Below are positions 47,177 to 59,537 of a DNA stretch of 64,000 bases, piece by piece. Within the stretch, counting starts at the first letter, position 1, and each line of letters begins with the position of its first letter. The stretch covers positions 31,768,178 to 31,832,177 of the forward strand of contig NC_069123.1 in the NCBI RefSeq assembly GCF_026914265.1, given 5' to 3'. The notes under the pieces were generated by a model. That model saw only the letters and a program-made list of their open reading frames with translations, was not told the DNA's origin and did no database searches. The translations under genes were made by a program, and so were the position numbers. The DNA is from Mya arenaria (lineage: Eukaryota > Mollusca > Bivalvia > Myida > Myidae).

Positions 47177-50100
47177 CTAAAAAGCATTCTGCTCCTGAAT
47201 AAAGTCTTGGAGAACCACCATGACGGCTGCAGTGTCCGCTACGGCCTCTGTCGTCACATAGTGCAGCAACACTTCGCTGTTTCCTGAGTCACGGAGGAAC
47301 ACATACGACCTGGGGATAATAACAAACATATTTTTAAATTAATATATGTACTGGTATGGTTTGTATTGTCAATTTTCTCTTTAGTTTATACCATTTATGT
47401 TTTATCGAATATTACCATACCCAAAATCAATGTTTTATGGCTAAAATCATTACTAATGCTTAAATAATAATAATTTTTTTGGCATAAACAACATTTTCTG
47501 AATGTAAATAAGAAAAGTGAGATCTGATCAGTAGTCTTTTTAAACCGGTGTTCAGACATTCACGCAAAAAGTGGTTAATTCCACGACAATAAATAAAAAA
47601 ATTGTCAAAATGGTCAATCTGTGAGAGTGCAGCTTTAAGGGGCAATGATTCATCTTCTGAATCTGTTTCCCTGGTAAAAACAATTGCCATGTTTCAATAA
47701 GGTATTTTAGTTGTAAACCTTACTCTGCTTAAGAAAGCTATGGGAAAACCCATAAAGTTACCCAGCAGAATAGATACCATAACTATTCTTACAATTTTTT
47801 TTACTGAAATAAAGTTACTGGTAACACCCAAAACAGGGTTAGGCCTATCAATTTACGAGTTTAAGCCCTCTGATCTTTACGGAATTGGGGCCGATGACTT
47901 GTGCCCAAATTAGAAATGAAAATGTCCAATGTGAGGATATCATTGGTTACTGACAATTTCAAACTACGGTACACCCTGATAATTAAGAAATATTGAAGTG
48001 CAACCTGTACAAAGCATAGTAGTCATTCACAGCTTCTTTCAGTAGTCTTTTGAGGGTGTTCATTGCCTGGGTAAACTGAAATAAGAAATAAAGCATTCAT
48101 TTTACAAGAGCACTGCAAACTGACACTGCCTTTTTTCAGCCATTCAAGGGACAAAACTTAATATGTGTGCATTATCATACTGACCATGTGAGCAAATTAT
48201 TTTAACGGTTGTCCAGTTAACGCAGTGGTTGTTCTGGTAGCACAGTGGTTGTCCAGTTAGCGCAGTGGTTGTCTGGTTAGCCCAGTGGTTGTCCGGTTAG
48301 GGCAGTGGTTAGCGCACTCGCTTCTCACTAAGGCGACCTGGGTTCGATTCCCAGCCTGGGCGCATGCGAGTATGGTTAATGGTCACCAAGCTCGACAAGT
48401 GGGTTTTCTTCGGGCACTCCGGTTTCCCCCTCAACACAAGTCCACAATCTCGCGCAACATCGTGCCAACAAGAGTGACTTACCGGTAGTATAAGTTATCA
48501 TAACTTCCTTCACAATCGTTGTAAAATATATAATGTTTAATGTTTAAATTAATCTAATAATTATTTTGATCATATCAAATTTCTGTTGGTATCTTTAATT
48601 GTTTATGTAATGATGAATATACAATATTTTGGACAAAAATGCAGCCTTGCAAAGCTATGAACCAGTAACAAAATTTATTTACTTTCCTCTCACATTTCTT
48701 ACATGTTAAATGGAAGTGTAACACATATTGCAAAGATATTAAAATCACTGCCTGTATAAAAAAGATTAAAAACAAGAGATGTTTGTCAAACATTATGCCC
48801 CCCCTGAGCGCCATGTAGGAATATTTGGACATTTGAATGAAATATGCATGGACCGAAATAACAGCTGACTTGTCATTGCCATTGGATGCCTGTGAGGCAA
48901 TTTTAAAATCTTTTACCCTGGAAGTCTTTCATTTATCAAAACTTTTTCAACTATAAATGTAACTAGAGTTGTCACAGGAGTGATGAATACTCCAGATGCT
49001 GTTTGGACACAGAAACAGTAAATTATTTCAATTATATGTCTCTTTATGAGTGTTTGTCCAGATGCCTGTAAAAAAGTTCATATTTACTTAGAAAGAGGCC
49101 ATAACTTCCTAAAAAGTAATTGGATTATAAGCAAATTCGAACTTAAAGTGATTCGCTCATGGTTTGTAAAATGCATTTTTTTATGAAATAAAGTGTAGCA
49201 AATCATAATGAGTGTTAAAACAAAAATACCAAAAGCTGGAACTCGGCAAATGTTGATATTTGGTCATATATCGTCTTTGAAGACCGCAATTTTCGTTAGT
49301 GGTTATAATGCTTTTGAAAATTAATTACAGCTGTGGTGTTGCGTGATTGGTAGATTGACATTATCTTTTTATATTATTATTTTCTTGACTTTACTGGCGT
49401 GGGTTTGAACCGCACAAAAACCTAAATATTTTTTATGCTTTAACTGTACTTTTTTCTGCAATTTCGATATCATAGAGTAAAATAGTGATAAAACAAGAGC
49501 GCCGCGCAGTGGGCGCCAAGTGTCCCTTACTGGTTTAAAGCCTTGTGAAAAAAATGAGCGTGTCTCAAGAGAATCTCCATGAAAACAAATCCTACTAATA
49601 AATGAAAGTTGTTCAAGTCACCCCAGCCCATGTGATAGTGAACTTATGACATTTACAGTAAACGTTATCCATCAAAATGCAACAGTTTTAGCCGTAAAAC
49701 CTACCAGATCACAAAAATCATGTCTACTTTTGAAGTATCGCCCTCTATCCACATACTGATTTTTATGAACCTAGCTTTGATACCTTTTGAGTTATCACAG
49801 GACCAATTTGGCTATATCTTTAATGTCAAGTGCAATAACTCTGCATTACCTTGTCTGATGAAAAAAATAAACTAACATGCATAATCTCCATATTGCCCTC
49901 TCTCCACATACTAGGTTTCATTAACCTAGCTTTGATTCTTTTGGAGTTATCGCAGGACCAAGATTTTTGTTGACGGACAGACGAAGGGTAAACCTTAAGT
50001 CCCCTACGGTGAAACCAGTAGGGGACTCATAAGTGTTTTCAGATGCATTACCGGGAAAACTAATTTTTGGTCAAAAAACATAAGCGAATCATATTCACCT

Positions 50101-50713
50101 ATATTTTTATTGTGTTAAACCCATTAGCTAAACCCAAGTTTTTAAATCATTTTTACTTTTCATTCCTTTTTTTTGTCTGCAATTATTTTATAGTTTTAAT
50201 AGACTTTTAAAAGGGGCCATAACACCGGCCATATTTAGTGATTTGTAACCAAAGTTAATCTTGATCTGTATATAATGGTGTTAAACATACGTACCAAAAT
50301 TATTCAATTTTGTCAGCCATTTCATGAATTGTTTTCTGGATACCGAGTTTTTGGAAAATCTAAGTTGAAAAGAGCTATACCACCTTTAAGCATCAATTCG
50401 TTTTTAAGCAAAGTCAAACCTTTATTTTATTGTGTTAAACATGTGTATCTACCAACAAGCTCCATAATTCTTTATCAAATGGGTGGCAACAGACAAAATA
50501 TGTGGGAGTCACTTCTCCACTTTAAGGTGATCCTGTGAACCAAGTTTCAGAACAATCCCTCTAAATTCTAGAAGAATTTGCTACATAACCTTGTGTTCCC
50601 TGACCCTCAGTATTTTCTTTTCAAGCTTTTTGGGGGTCAAAATTCTGCCCCATTCCCCTCCTGAAAAAGGTATATATTTGTCCCCTACCAAGATAAAAAT
50701 ATCCCCTTTAGAA

Positions 50714-50745
<32 letters not shown>

Positions 50746-53700
50746 ATTTTTTTTTGAGGAGCATTGACCACTAAACAATTAGCAAATGTAGCAATCAAGT
50801 GCCATTCATGAATATGCTGACAGATCCGTTGAATAAAAAGTTAAAAAAAAGTTGAACATTATATGAATCATGTTAGTATTTTCTCCCTTTTTGCAAAAAC
50901 GGTGCTATTTTTCTATTTACCTACAAGTTCAAACAAACTAAACCTCAGAGTGTAACATGTATTCCCAAATCCTACCTTTAATTTGAAAGCCTCTATAACT
51001 TGTTTCAACCTGAGGGGATTTTCACTGAACTCTGGTCTTGACATGGTGTTGGCCCACTCCTCGCAGAATTTGTTACATCCTGTTAAGATATATGACAAAA
51101 CTGTCTTTAGATACCGGTATATACATGGGTGAAAGTTGCAAATTTTCAAAATACTGAAAAATTAAGCTGGGGGCCAGGGGGCCGCAGGGCCCCTGGTGGG
51201 TCCAGGGCAAAGCCCTGGCCAGGGGTTCAGGGGGCCAGAGGCTCCCGGAATTAAGCATTTTAAAACACATTTCAAAGCCTTTCCTGTCTTTTAATCAATC
51301 AAATATATGTTGTATATTTATAATATTTCTGGCAGCTTTTGTCAACATATATGTACATAAGGCCCTAGTCATTCTTAAATGCCGTCCAGGCTTCTTTTTT
51401 TTAATGATGGTTAGCCTGGACCAGGCTAACCATCATTAAAAAAAAGAAGCCTGGACGGCATTTTAGAATGACTACATAAGGCCCCTGACAGAAACATCCC
51501 TCAATACTTCAATTCTTGCTCATTAATCAAGAATTCATTTAACTCTGAAACTCATTCAATAAAAGTTAAAAAATGAAAAACAGAATACAATTAAAGATTT
51601 ATATTGAATAGTGTTTTGTATTTTTATCAAGTTACCAATCGGACCATTTCACACCCTTCGAATCGACTTTTGACAGCCTTTGCCACCTCCATTTGTTTTT
51701 CGCAGGCTGTTCAAGCTCTTTCGTATTATACCCTGGGGGTACAAACTTCATTGTTCAATTTTGACAGCAGTATTTCGATTTATTTCATTGTTTATTTTTG
51801 CCTCCAATTTGCGGTATGTCGTAAATGATACTGATCGTATATTCGGCAAAAACCGGCTTTTTCCGCCATCGAAGTTTTTGTTGGCGTGGAAACTGCCGAG
51901 GTTATTCGGAGAACATTGGAATGACGATGCTTTTTTACGAAAAGAAACGACTATTTACGAAAACGTTCGGCTGATATCGCCGACAGAATTTTACCGCTTA
52001 TGGCAACGCTATTTATAGAACGAAATTGGGAAACCAGAAAATTTAACTTCGTTTTATCTACGATTTTGAGTAGATCGCGATGTTGATGATGGGGTACCCT
52101 CCCCCTCCCCCCTCGAAAAACTCCCCGGATTTACACGATTTAGAAAAATGACCCCTGAGAAGACCGAAAATACGGAATTCCGTATTAATACGGAAAATTT
52201 CAACCCATGTATATATTATTCAAGTTTACAACACATAATCGATTCATTTCTTTGATATTGTATACATATTTCTCACTGTTCATACAACATAAATAAATTA
52301 CAGAATCAAGTTCAGTCAACAGTGTTCATGTTTTCATAAAAAAGTTCACATCAATAGATTTTCTTAGATTTTGTTATTGCTAAGAAGTCTTTTCAATGCA
52401 TGCTTCTTTCCCTTTTAGGACACAATTTATATTGCTTAATGATAAATTTTGATTTTATTTTGATACACTCTTCTTTTGAAACAGTGAGTTTATCCAAATA
52501 TAATTTCATTTTTTTCACATTTAAGTCAGTGACACAGTGCTGGAAGGAAAATTTAATGATGACATTTTCCAAGTAAATATCAATTTGCTAACATTTAGCA
52601 CAATGTTCCAATTACATATCAATTATCGTTTAAAAAAAAAAAAATCACGAATTTATTGATGTTTTAGCTTGAACTGCAATATACTTCACCTTGTGAACAC
52701 TTAGAATAAATATTTCACCAATTCGTAAAATAAAACTTTTGGTGCTTACAATGAAACAAACAATTATCATCGATTTTTTTATAAGATATCCCACCGCTTG
52801 AATCCAATTTCAATGAGTCTGCAGTAATGCTGATGGTCAGTGTATCCGGCAGGTCTGACTGACCACTGTCTAGGTCCAATAACATGTCCACACTACCAGA
52901 TGGTGACCCAGTCTCCGAGCGTAGTCTTGACTCACGTAACTGGTTCAGGATGTCAGAGAGGCTGCACGCTGCATAGAATCTGTGACAGGGGTATATTGAT
53001 CATTAAAGTACATTCCTATGTCTTCAAAAAGGTATCGAACATGATGGCGTAAAAGCACAAGCTACATTGTACATAATTATCTATATTTCATATATAAGAG
53101 AAATGTTTAGCAAAAAGATAATCATAAACGAAACACTGCTTGTCATACAATCATTCAATTGACCAATAAAAGAATTATAGTTCGAGATAAATAGTTTGTA
53201 TACCCAAATAGATTTTCCTTTCCACCTCTGACAAACAACCGAAGACAAGTGACTTGGTGGAGCTTTAAATCACGTAATGTGAATTGAACATTGCCGTTGT
53301 ATTCCAATTAAATTTGGTGTTCACACATGTATATTTGTGGGCAAATGACAATTCAGGATTTACCCTATTTACCATGGTTCCATATAATTTAGATCTGACC
53401 GTAAATATAAACATTTATTTTTGTCCAGAGTATTTTGTTGGTTTTTTATAATTTGGTACAGTAGTCTATTTTACATTTTATCGCTTCCTCTGCACATGCG
53501 GGAAGTAACTATGTTTGTCAGCTAACAATGCTGTTGTCTGGAGGTGGTTGAAGCTTATGTCATGATACCGAATTTATAAATAGATGTGTAGTCAGCTTTA
53601 GAATCATATTGACAACTATTCACTATACATTTTAGATCTTTATGTAACAATACTCAAATAAAAATTAGGCATTTGTTTTATATCTTTTTGCTTTTTTATA

Positions 53701-56700
53701 ATATTCTTTCTTATATAGTTTGATGATCATAGGTCTAGGCATTATTGAGTTATCACTCGGACAAGCTTTGACAACCTTTCTGGTCTGGCCAAACCTTAAT
53801 GTCATGTTTGATGACCATAGGTTCAGGAATTGTTCAGATATCACTCGGACAAGCTTTGGTCTAACGAAGGACAGACGGACCAACTGACATACCAACTGAC
53901 AGACATGTGCAAAGCGATATACCCCCTCCTTCTAAAGGGGGGCATAAAAATCCAAATATTTACAATATGTTGATTTTTAATGTGAAGTACCCTGAAAGTT
54001 CATCTTTCAGTGCTTTTCCTTATTTGTCCAACCAACAATTGTTTTATTTGCTTATATCATAAAATTTATGCAATATTCACAGAGCTGCGACAATTTAACA
54101 TTGCTAAAATGCCTGGGCAGTTAACATTTCATGTCGAAATACCATGTGACAACATAGAGGGTGGAGCTAGTGTGTCAAATAAATCCAAACACCAAGTTAG
54201 TTAAAGTTCATTTTGGCGTTCTATAGCGTGAGTTTCCTAGGCCTGCCCCCTTGCTGCGCTAACACCATTTTCTGTACATCCCTAAAATGAACTCTGATAT
54301 ATACTGACACACTGATCATTTCCTTTTGTAGGAAAAACTACGTACTTTTTAATGTCTGACTGCAGTTCTTCTGTACCACCCGATAACAAAATCTTTTTGT
54401 CCATTAAGGCCTGTAATGGTAAAAGAAAAAATATAGCTACAAATACAGACATTAAGCATTGTGTACAACAGAGAAGATTAAAACAAACATTACATTAAAA
54501 TTGCAGTGGCATAAGCACTAGACCTGGGGCAAAAACTTTTGTGTTAAATATAATGTTAAACAAAAGGGATTTAATGAACATAAAATCCCTGCATTTACCC
54601 GTAAAGTGGAACAATGTCAGTTTGATATGGGTTTATTAAGCAATCTTGTTTGGGAAGGCTCAGCTAACTAAGTGCGTAAGGCTGACGCTAGTTGCAACAA
54701 TTCGCATTGTTTGTGGGTTAAGAGTCCCACATAGGGCATTTCTAAATATGGGATTTTTTTATCCAGTTCTGAAAAGCCAAATGCGCTATTGCATTGTGAT
54801 ATTATTTTCACCACATGTGAATTAGGGCCTAAAAAAGTAAAATGTTTGTTTAGGGTAAACTCCCTCAAATTACTAGGTAGGATAGGTAGGAATTCTATCT
54901 AAATAATTTTTTAAATATACTCTATGTAAAGTTCATTTTCTTGCAACTGTCACTCATATATTGCTGTTGTTATAGATCTTTACTCTGTCAAAAATTAATG
55001 ACAGTTAATGTCTAAAAAGAATAAAAAAAATTTTTTTGTTGTTCTTTGTTTAGAATTTCTAGGGTCAACCGCTTTTATTCAGTAGTGTCAGGTTACCCGT
55101 TCAAACAATATTTTTTATGGCCTCGTAAAACAATAATATCAAGTCACAATATAAATCTCAATAAACCATAGGAAACTATGCAAAAAATAACCCTCACTGC
55201 ATGAATAAGGTACTTGAGGTTCTCCCTGATGGCTTGCTTACACCGAACCATGTATTCCACTGCCATGACATGCCAGTTGGTAAGGGAGGTAACTGTGTTG
55301 TCAGGAATGTCATTGTCTGCTGAGAGAGTTACCAAACTTGGTACCATTGTTGAACAGTACTTATCCAAATCGGCTCGAAATCTGATGACAAATGTTAAGA
55401 AAAACAAAAAGAGTTCCAAACATTAAATTATTAGTGGTCAACATATTTCTTTGTCCAATGTGAAGGCAGTATAATTAAAATTTGCCAATATACCGGTTTT
55501 TGTTTCACTTGTATTACCGTAAGCTATTTATTTTTGTAAATACATACTAAGAATTTTTAACCATTATTTATAGGACATGTAGTAACTATTTCATACAACA
55601 TGACTTTATACTTCGGCTTACATAATACATATTTTTTTTGCATTTAGAAAAGAATTAAAGATATGCAGGAGCCAAAATCATAAGATAATATTCTACTTAA
55701 GGGCTGACCCTATTTTTCCCTCCAGGCCCAACACTTTTTTTGTGTTTTGACAGATATGTGGATTTTTTAGTAATTTCCTAAAATAAACAAATTTATTTGA
55801 GTGACATGTAAAACTTTGACCATTGAATATCTATAACTTTCTACCAATAGTAATATACCGTGATATACATGTAGGTTGGTTTGGTAGAGAATCCTGGATC
55901 TCCAAAAATAAAATTAGAAAAAGTAAATAAACCTCATTTCCTATTTGTAACCCCCCCCCCCCCCTCCCATCTTTAATGAAAAGGATACAAATCAAGAGCG
56001 TGTTCATTTTCTGAGACAAAACAGATGATAAACTTTGTTTGTTCTGCGTCTTTTTGTTCTTCTGACGTGTAATAATAGCAGCCACACTCCTGCCTGGAAA
56101 GGGAAAAGAATGATACGTAAAACCTTTTTGCTTTCATTTCACATCCCTATAAATAGTTTGAAATTTTATTCACACCAACGTAGTTCTTCATCTAGTCTCA
56201 AATAATAGACATTCAAAATTGGATTCTTCTAATCCCTAGGAAATAAAGGATTTGCCATATAAAAAAATCCATTCACGACCAATTATTTGGACTATTCTTC
56301 ATCTATTAACCCTTTCTTTTATTTAAGAAGTGGCCACATGAGCTGCCAGTAGTTAATTCCTTCGTCAGTTACCTTCAGAGTAAAAAGGGCGTATCTATGA
56401 GGAAAGGGTTAAATCCATTTTACAGCAGTTTTGAAGTCATGTAATGTTCTAACATGAGATTGAAATACATTTCTATGGACAAAGGAAATTAATTCTTCAA
56501 ATACAAAAAGAACACTGGCACTTTTCATCAGCAACCTGTGGCTAGAATCCACAGACACTTGATTTTCAAAGGCTTAATGTTACGTGACACACACGCACGC
56601 ACGCCAGGATCCAGAAAATCGACAGGTTGCTCAGGGTGAAAAGGACACATTGTATCAGTGCTTTGAAGAACAAAAATATTAAGAATTTGATGGAAAATGT

Positions 56701-58370
56701 TTAATTGTTAGATATGTGTTTTATTTAAGTAGTTTTAGTTTTCACCTGATTTTATGTCTTAGGTACTTTAGAACAAAGCAATGATTTTGAATTAAACTCT
56801 CAGGTATCTGGCCAAAGCTAAAAATTGAACTTTTAATATAACAGTTATAATTTTACCACCACTTATCCCCCGTGAACAAATTCAAGATTATTGTGATAAA
56901 TGGTCCTCAGTGTCAATTAACCTTCTCTAACTGCAAACAATAAATTACTGATTTAATTAATATGTAAAACCATACCTTTATATGTTTTCCGCTACATATA
57001 CATATAAATGTTGTTGAATGAATAAATTCTGTTAGTAACAAATGCCATTAAAGTTCACCCTAAATCTATGACAATGACTGTCCCAATCCCCAAGTGTATT
57101 TGGCCTTTCTCATGTCTCTGTGTAAAAGCTGCTTTGAGTTGACTACTCTTTTCATCATCTAAGTTTGTCTTCCAAACAGTTACAAGCTCACTGAAAAAGA
57201 TGTAACAAAATGATTGTTGTTTTGGTAATTTATGTAATACTTACTGAATGTGCTTCAAACTGATAAGGAACTGCAGCTTTTTGGTAGGAATACATTATTG
57301 TTATAGTTGACAACGAATGTGTTTTAATGCTATTAATTTTTAAACTGTCCATCCAGAGGGTGTTACCCCCCCCCCCCCCTCCCCCCTCCTTCATTGTGTA
57401 ATGATTTTTTTTTTCATTTCCAGTACTGGATCCTGAGTATAAAATAATATCAGGGGTCGACACTAACCATTTTCCCAAGGGATCCCGAAGGGACACCAAC
57501 ATCTGAAATCAGGTGTCCCTTCCTGAAATTAAGAGTCCCTTCCATATTTTACATTTTTTTTTTCATTAATGAGCCTGTTTTAGTATTTAATTGAACATAC
57601 AAATCCAGTGCCTTTTACTTTTCAATTTGTAATTCAAGTATACAGTACACCATATTATACATGTTTTCAACAGCATGCAATGACAAGTTAGTTATAGCAC
57701 AATGATCCCGGGACCCCGTTAGTGTCGAACACTGAATATTAAACTGTTTTGTAAGTCTGTGTACAAAATAATTCCAAATTTTGAGTAACTTTATAATGCA
57801 TACCACCCTTTTGAGTCCTACTTAAAAGGCCTCTGAATAATTGGTAACAAAAAGTTGTTTTCATGAGGTATATAAAATCAAATCACTTTAAGGCATTTTC
57901 CAGCAGCGGATGAAACTCCTGCATATCGTGTTTATCACTTTTCTTGATGCCAAGCACTAAAGAAATGTAAGAATTTGGGCTAGTTCTTTCAAAAATCTAA
58001 TTTATCATAGAAGAGAATGTCAACAGAGATATTTTTCAGACAGACAGTTCTTGAAGATATTTTCAATGTGGTAGTTCTTGAAATAATATATATTTTAAAA
58101 TTTAAACAATATCATTACATCACATAAACATTACAATATAAATAATGCTATTTGTTCAAGAATACGCTTAAAATACTACTTCTGAAAGTTCTGTCCGAAT
58201 TGTAAAACATCCGAATCGAAGCTATTTATTGGATCACAATTTTACGTATCAAACTGTATCAGTGTATATATTAATTTGCGTAAATAGTCAGACGGATACC
58301 TTCGATATTTAAAAACACAAAAGAAGTGTTTGATTTCCTTGACAGTTTCTAGTTTTTCATCGTTTTCCAT
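47177..58370 (-). CDS. C17orf75: Njmu-R1 / C17orf75 orthologue, 10 exons, 380 aa
   Basis: In mammals this protein binds FAM91A1 and WDR11 and acts with the golgin-tether TBC1D23 in capturing endosome-derived vesicles at the trans-Golgi. Exons in transcript order: 58370-58300, 57979-57887, 57190-57059, 56093-55989, 55381-55198, 54410-54346, 52979-52795, 51079-50976, 48075-48005, 47309-47177; every intron is GT-AG and phases join. Diagnostic segments shared with the family: GCYYYTSEEQ, ICFVSENEHALDLFRADLDKY, NKFCEEWAN, NPLRLKQVIEAFKLK, and the C-terminal NTLKRLLKEAVNDYYALYR then FLRDSGNSEVLLHY. There is no signal peptide or membrane span, so it is cytosolic or peripheral. Length is close to the human 396 aa. 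A serine-rich SETGSPSGS loop interrupts the middle. The acceptor of exon 2 (GAACTAG) is weak but required for frame. Confidence 0.88.
48205..48535 (+). mobile_element. tRNA-derived SINE with a degenerate tandem head
   Basis: A tRNA-like head (GTCCGGTTAGGGCAGTGG, TTAGCGCACTCGCTTC as A-box region, GGTTCGATTCCCAGCC as B box) is followed by a body with GTGGGTTTTCTTCGGGCACT and CCGGTTTCCCCC and an AT-rich tail with a repeated AATGTTTAA. Upstream, four or five imperfect 23-bp copies of GTTGTCCAGTTAGCGCAGTG precede the head. It lies in Njmu-R1 intron 8, antisense to the gene. Confidence 0.82.
48771..49490 (+). repeat. ACAAGAGATGTTTGTC repeat fragment and AT-rich intron sequence
   Basis: It begins AAACAAGAGATGTTTGTCAA then ATTATGCCCCCCC at 48771, a 5' end of the ACAAGAG class. 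Its expected 3' end (GGGGGGCATAAAAA) is not nearby; such an end occurs only at 53949, so this copy is broken. The rest of the interval has no recognisable content. Confidence 0.5.
49492..50032 (+). repeat. ACAAGAGCGCCGC...GGGGACTCATAA element
   Basis: The 5' end AAACAAGAGCGCCGCGCAG and the 3' end TAGGGGACTCATAAG, preceded by GACGGACAGACGAAGGG, enclose about 540 bp. Inside are two copies of a module with CGCCCTCT(A/C)TCCACATACT and AACCTAGCTTTGAT (about 49740 and 49895). Same architecture as the other ACAAGAG repeats. It lies in Njmu-R1 intron 8. Confidence 0.65.
50717..50745. repeat. (TA)n microsatellite
   Basis: About 13 uninterrupted TA units within Njmu-R1 intron 8. Confidence 0.9.
51121..52210. 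mobile_element. ATACATGGGT-ended inverted-repeat element in Njmu-R1 intron 7
   Basis: The left end TATATACATGGGTGAAAG then TTGCAAATTTTC is mirrored imperfectly by GGAAAATTTCAACCCATG then TATATA at the right, about 1.09 kb apart. The interior has a GC-rich start (GGGGGCCGCAGGGCCCC), a 112-codon plus-strand frame at 51680-52018 of unknown nature, and the foldback element at 51366-51474 inserted into it. The short frame has Phe/Arg-rich, basic content and matches nothing I know. Confidence 0.5.
51366..51474. mobile_element. 109-bp foldback element TAGTCATTC...GAATGACTA
   Basis: It is almost a perfect palindrome: arms run AATGCCGTCCAGGCTTC, then about 9 T and AATGATGGTTAGCCTGG, followed by the reverse complement. 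The outer ends are TAGTCATTC and GAATGACTA. It is flanked by the 10-bp direct repeat CATAAGGCCC (51356-51365 and 51475-51484). The ends and duplication length match the elements at 42382-43080 and 56194-56294. Confidence 0.85.
53690..53949 (+). repeat. 3' end of a GGGGGGCATAAAAA-type repeat
   Basis: A module with TTGATGATCATAGGTCTAGG, TCACTCGGACAAGCTTTG and TGGTCTGGCCAAACC is present in two imperfect units (about 53718 and 53808). It is followed by ACGGACCAACTGACATACC and CCTTCTAAAGGGGGGCATAA. This tail fits the missing 3' end of repeats beginning like 48771. It lies in Njmu-R1 intron 6. Confidence 0.55.
54825..55130. mobile_element. TAGGGCCTAAAA MITE in Njmu-R1 intron 5
   Basis: The left end TAGGGCCTAAAAAAGTAAAA then TGTTTGTTTAGGGTAAAC and the right end GGTTACCCGTTCAAACAA then TATTTTTTATGGCCTC are inverted relatives. 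The element is about 305 bp, the likely basic size of the TTAGGCC family seen enlarged by insertions at 34627-36335. Confidence 0.65.
56194..56294. mobile_element. 101-bp TAGTC MITE, internally deleted relative of 42382-43080
   Basis: It starts TAGTCTCAAATAATAGAC and ends CCAATTATTTGGACTA, with AAGGATTTGCCATAT shared with the larger copy. It is flanked by a perfect 9-bp duplication TTCTTCATC (56185-56193 and 56295-56303). It lies in Njmu-R1 intron 3. Confidence 0.88.
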
Positions 58371-59537
58371 TTTTATCAAAAACCCCTGATCAGGGTGCAA
58401 CAGCCGCTCAATTTCAGTAAGCGTTCAGCGTCCGAAAATTGCACCTAACAGCGAAAAAGAAAAATACTGTAGGAAAGACAATTGTTGTGGCTTTAAATTG
58501 GGTATTAAAGCATTATAGTTCCTATGTAAAATTATCTTACCATTTTTATAGAATAATATGGCAACTTCAACAGGCATTTATTTTTGCCAGGTGCAGACGA
58601 CTTTTTTCACACCAGCTATCTTAATAAGTAGCTACAATAATGAGCGATCAGGGATACTATTTTATTATTTTGACATTTCTTATGTATCCCTGTAACGCTA
58701 CAACTCTCTACCATTTAAAAACGGGCGAAATGATATACTGTAATAATATGCATTGATGTTGAATAATAATGACAAAGTTGTTCAATTTTTATCCGACAGT
58801 GATCTGAACTGGATTTAATTTGTCATTAGAGTTGTTATTTTCACATTAATATATTATGGGTCACGAATACCGTTATACATGTACACAACCAGTCAGATTT
58901 GTCCCAGATTTACCGATATCGGGATACTTGATAAACAATCGACACTTGTAGTAGGCAATAATATTTTCGTAGAAATTTGAATTTATAACGGAGATAATTT
59001 CAAAATTGTGACCGCGAGGATTCTCTGCGCAAGGACCGCTTGCTACTTTTTGCTGGGATGGTGGACGTCACGAGTCTGCCATATTAAAATAATCGTCAAA
59101 AGACTCGTTGACGGCCATTTAGGTGGACTATCTTAATAAGATACGTAATTTGCTCTTCTTTTTTGGCTGTCAGTACACTATTACAGATCATGTAATAGCT
59201 TTTAACTTTTGGGATTTTGAACATTTAGACATTTGGTGACATCCAATGTCTTTAGCAAAAGTCTGCCATAAACAAATAGTTGTCTAAAGACAGTATCTGA
59301 CTACGTGTCTTATTATTTACTCTTATATTACTGTATGGTATAAAATATTGTATCTAGCTAAAGAACTTCAGCGAACACGTTATATATTACCTTTTTAGAA
59401 TCCATCGACGTCATCATGGTCATGTGATTGCATTGCATCATCACACTCAATTGATTCTGGTTGACTTTACTATGGGGGTTACGCCATAACTTTAATGCGT
59501 TGTAAACATCAAAAAAATAAATATCAACATTAAAGTT
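58371..59537. promoter_or_regulatory. Shared upstream region of Njmu-R1 (minus) and MEIOB (plus)
   Basis: The two genes start 1.2-1.4 kb apart and point away from each other, so promoters of both must lie here or nearby. A less AT-rich patch occurs at about 59005-59060. An ATG-containing inverted repeat (GCCATAACTTTAATG at about 59483 and CATTAAAGTTATGG at about 59528) sits just before the putative MEIOB leader exon. No TATA box or known factor site can be assigned. Confidence 0.45.

Noticed and set aside
48291..48365. Functional tRNA gene
   Set aside because: A- and B-box-like motifs are present, but the head does not fold into a full cloverleaf with paired acceptor ends and it is followed by a SINE body.
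55831..55988. Extension of Njmu-R1 exon 4 beyond 55989
   Set aside because: The frame runs on only to a nearby stop; the donor at 55988-55987 joins in phase to the next exon, giving the family's LFRADLDKY segment.
57960..57972. TTTCTTTAG near 57960 as acceptor of Njmu-R1 exon 2
   Set aside because: It has a better pyrimidine tract than the chosen GAACTAG but puts exon 1 out of frame with exon 2 and gives a stop.
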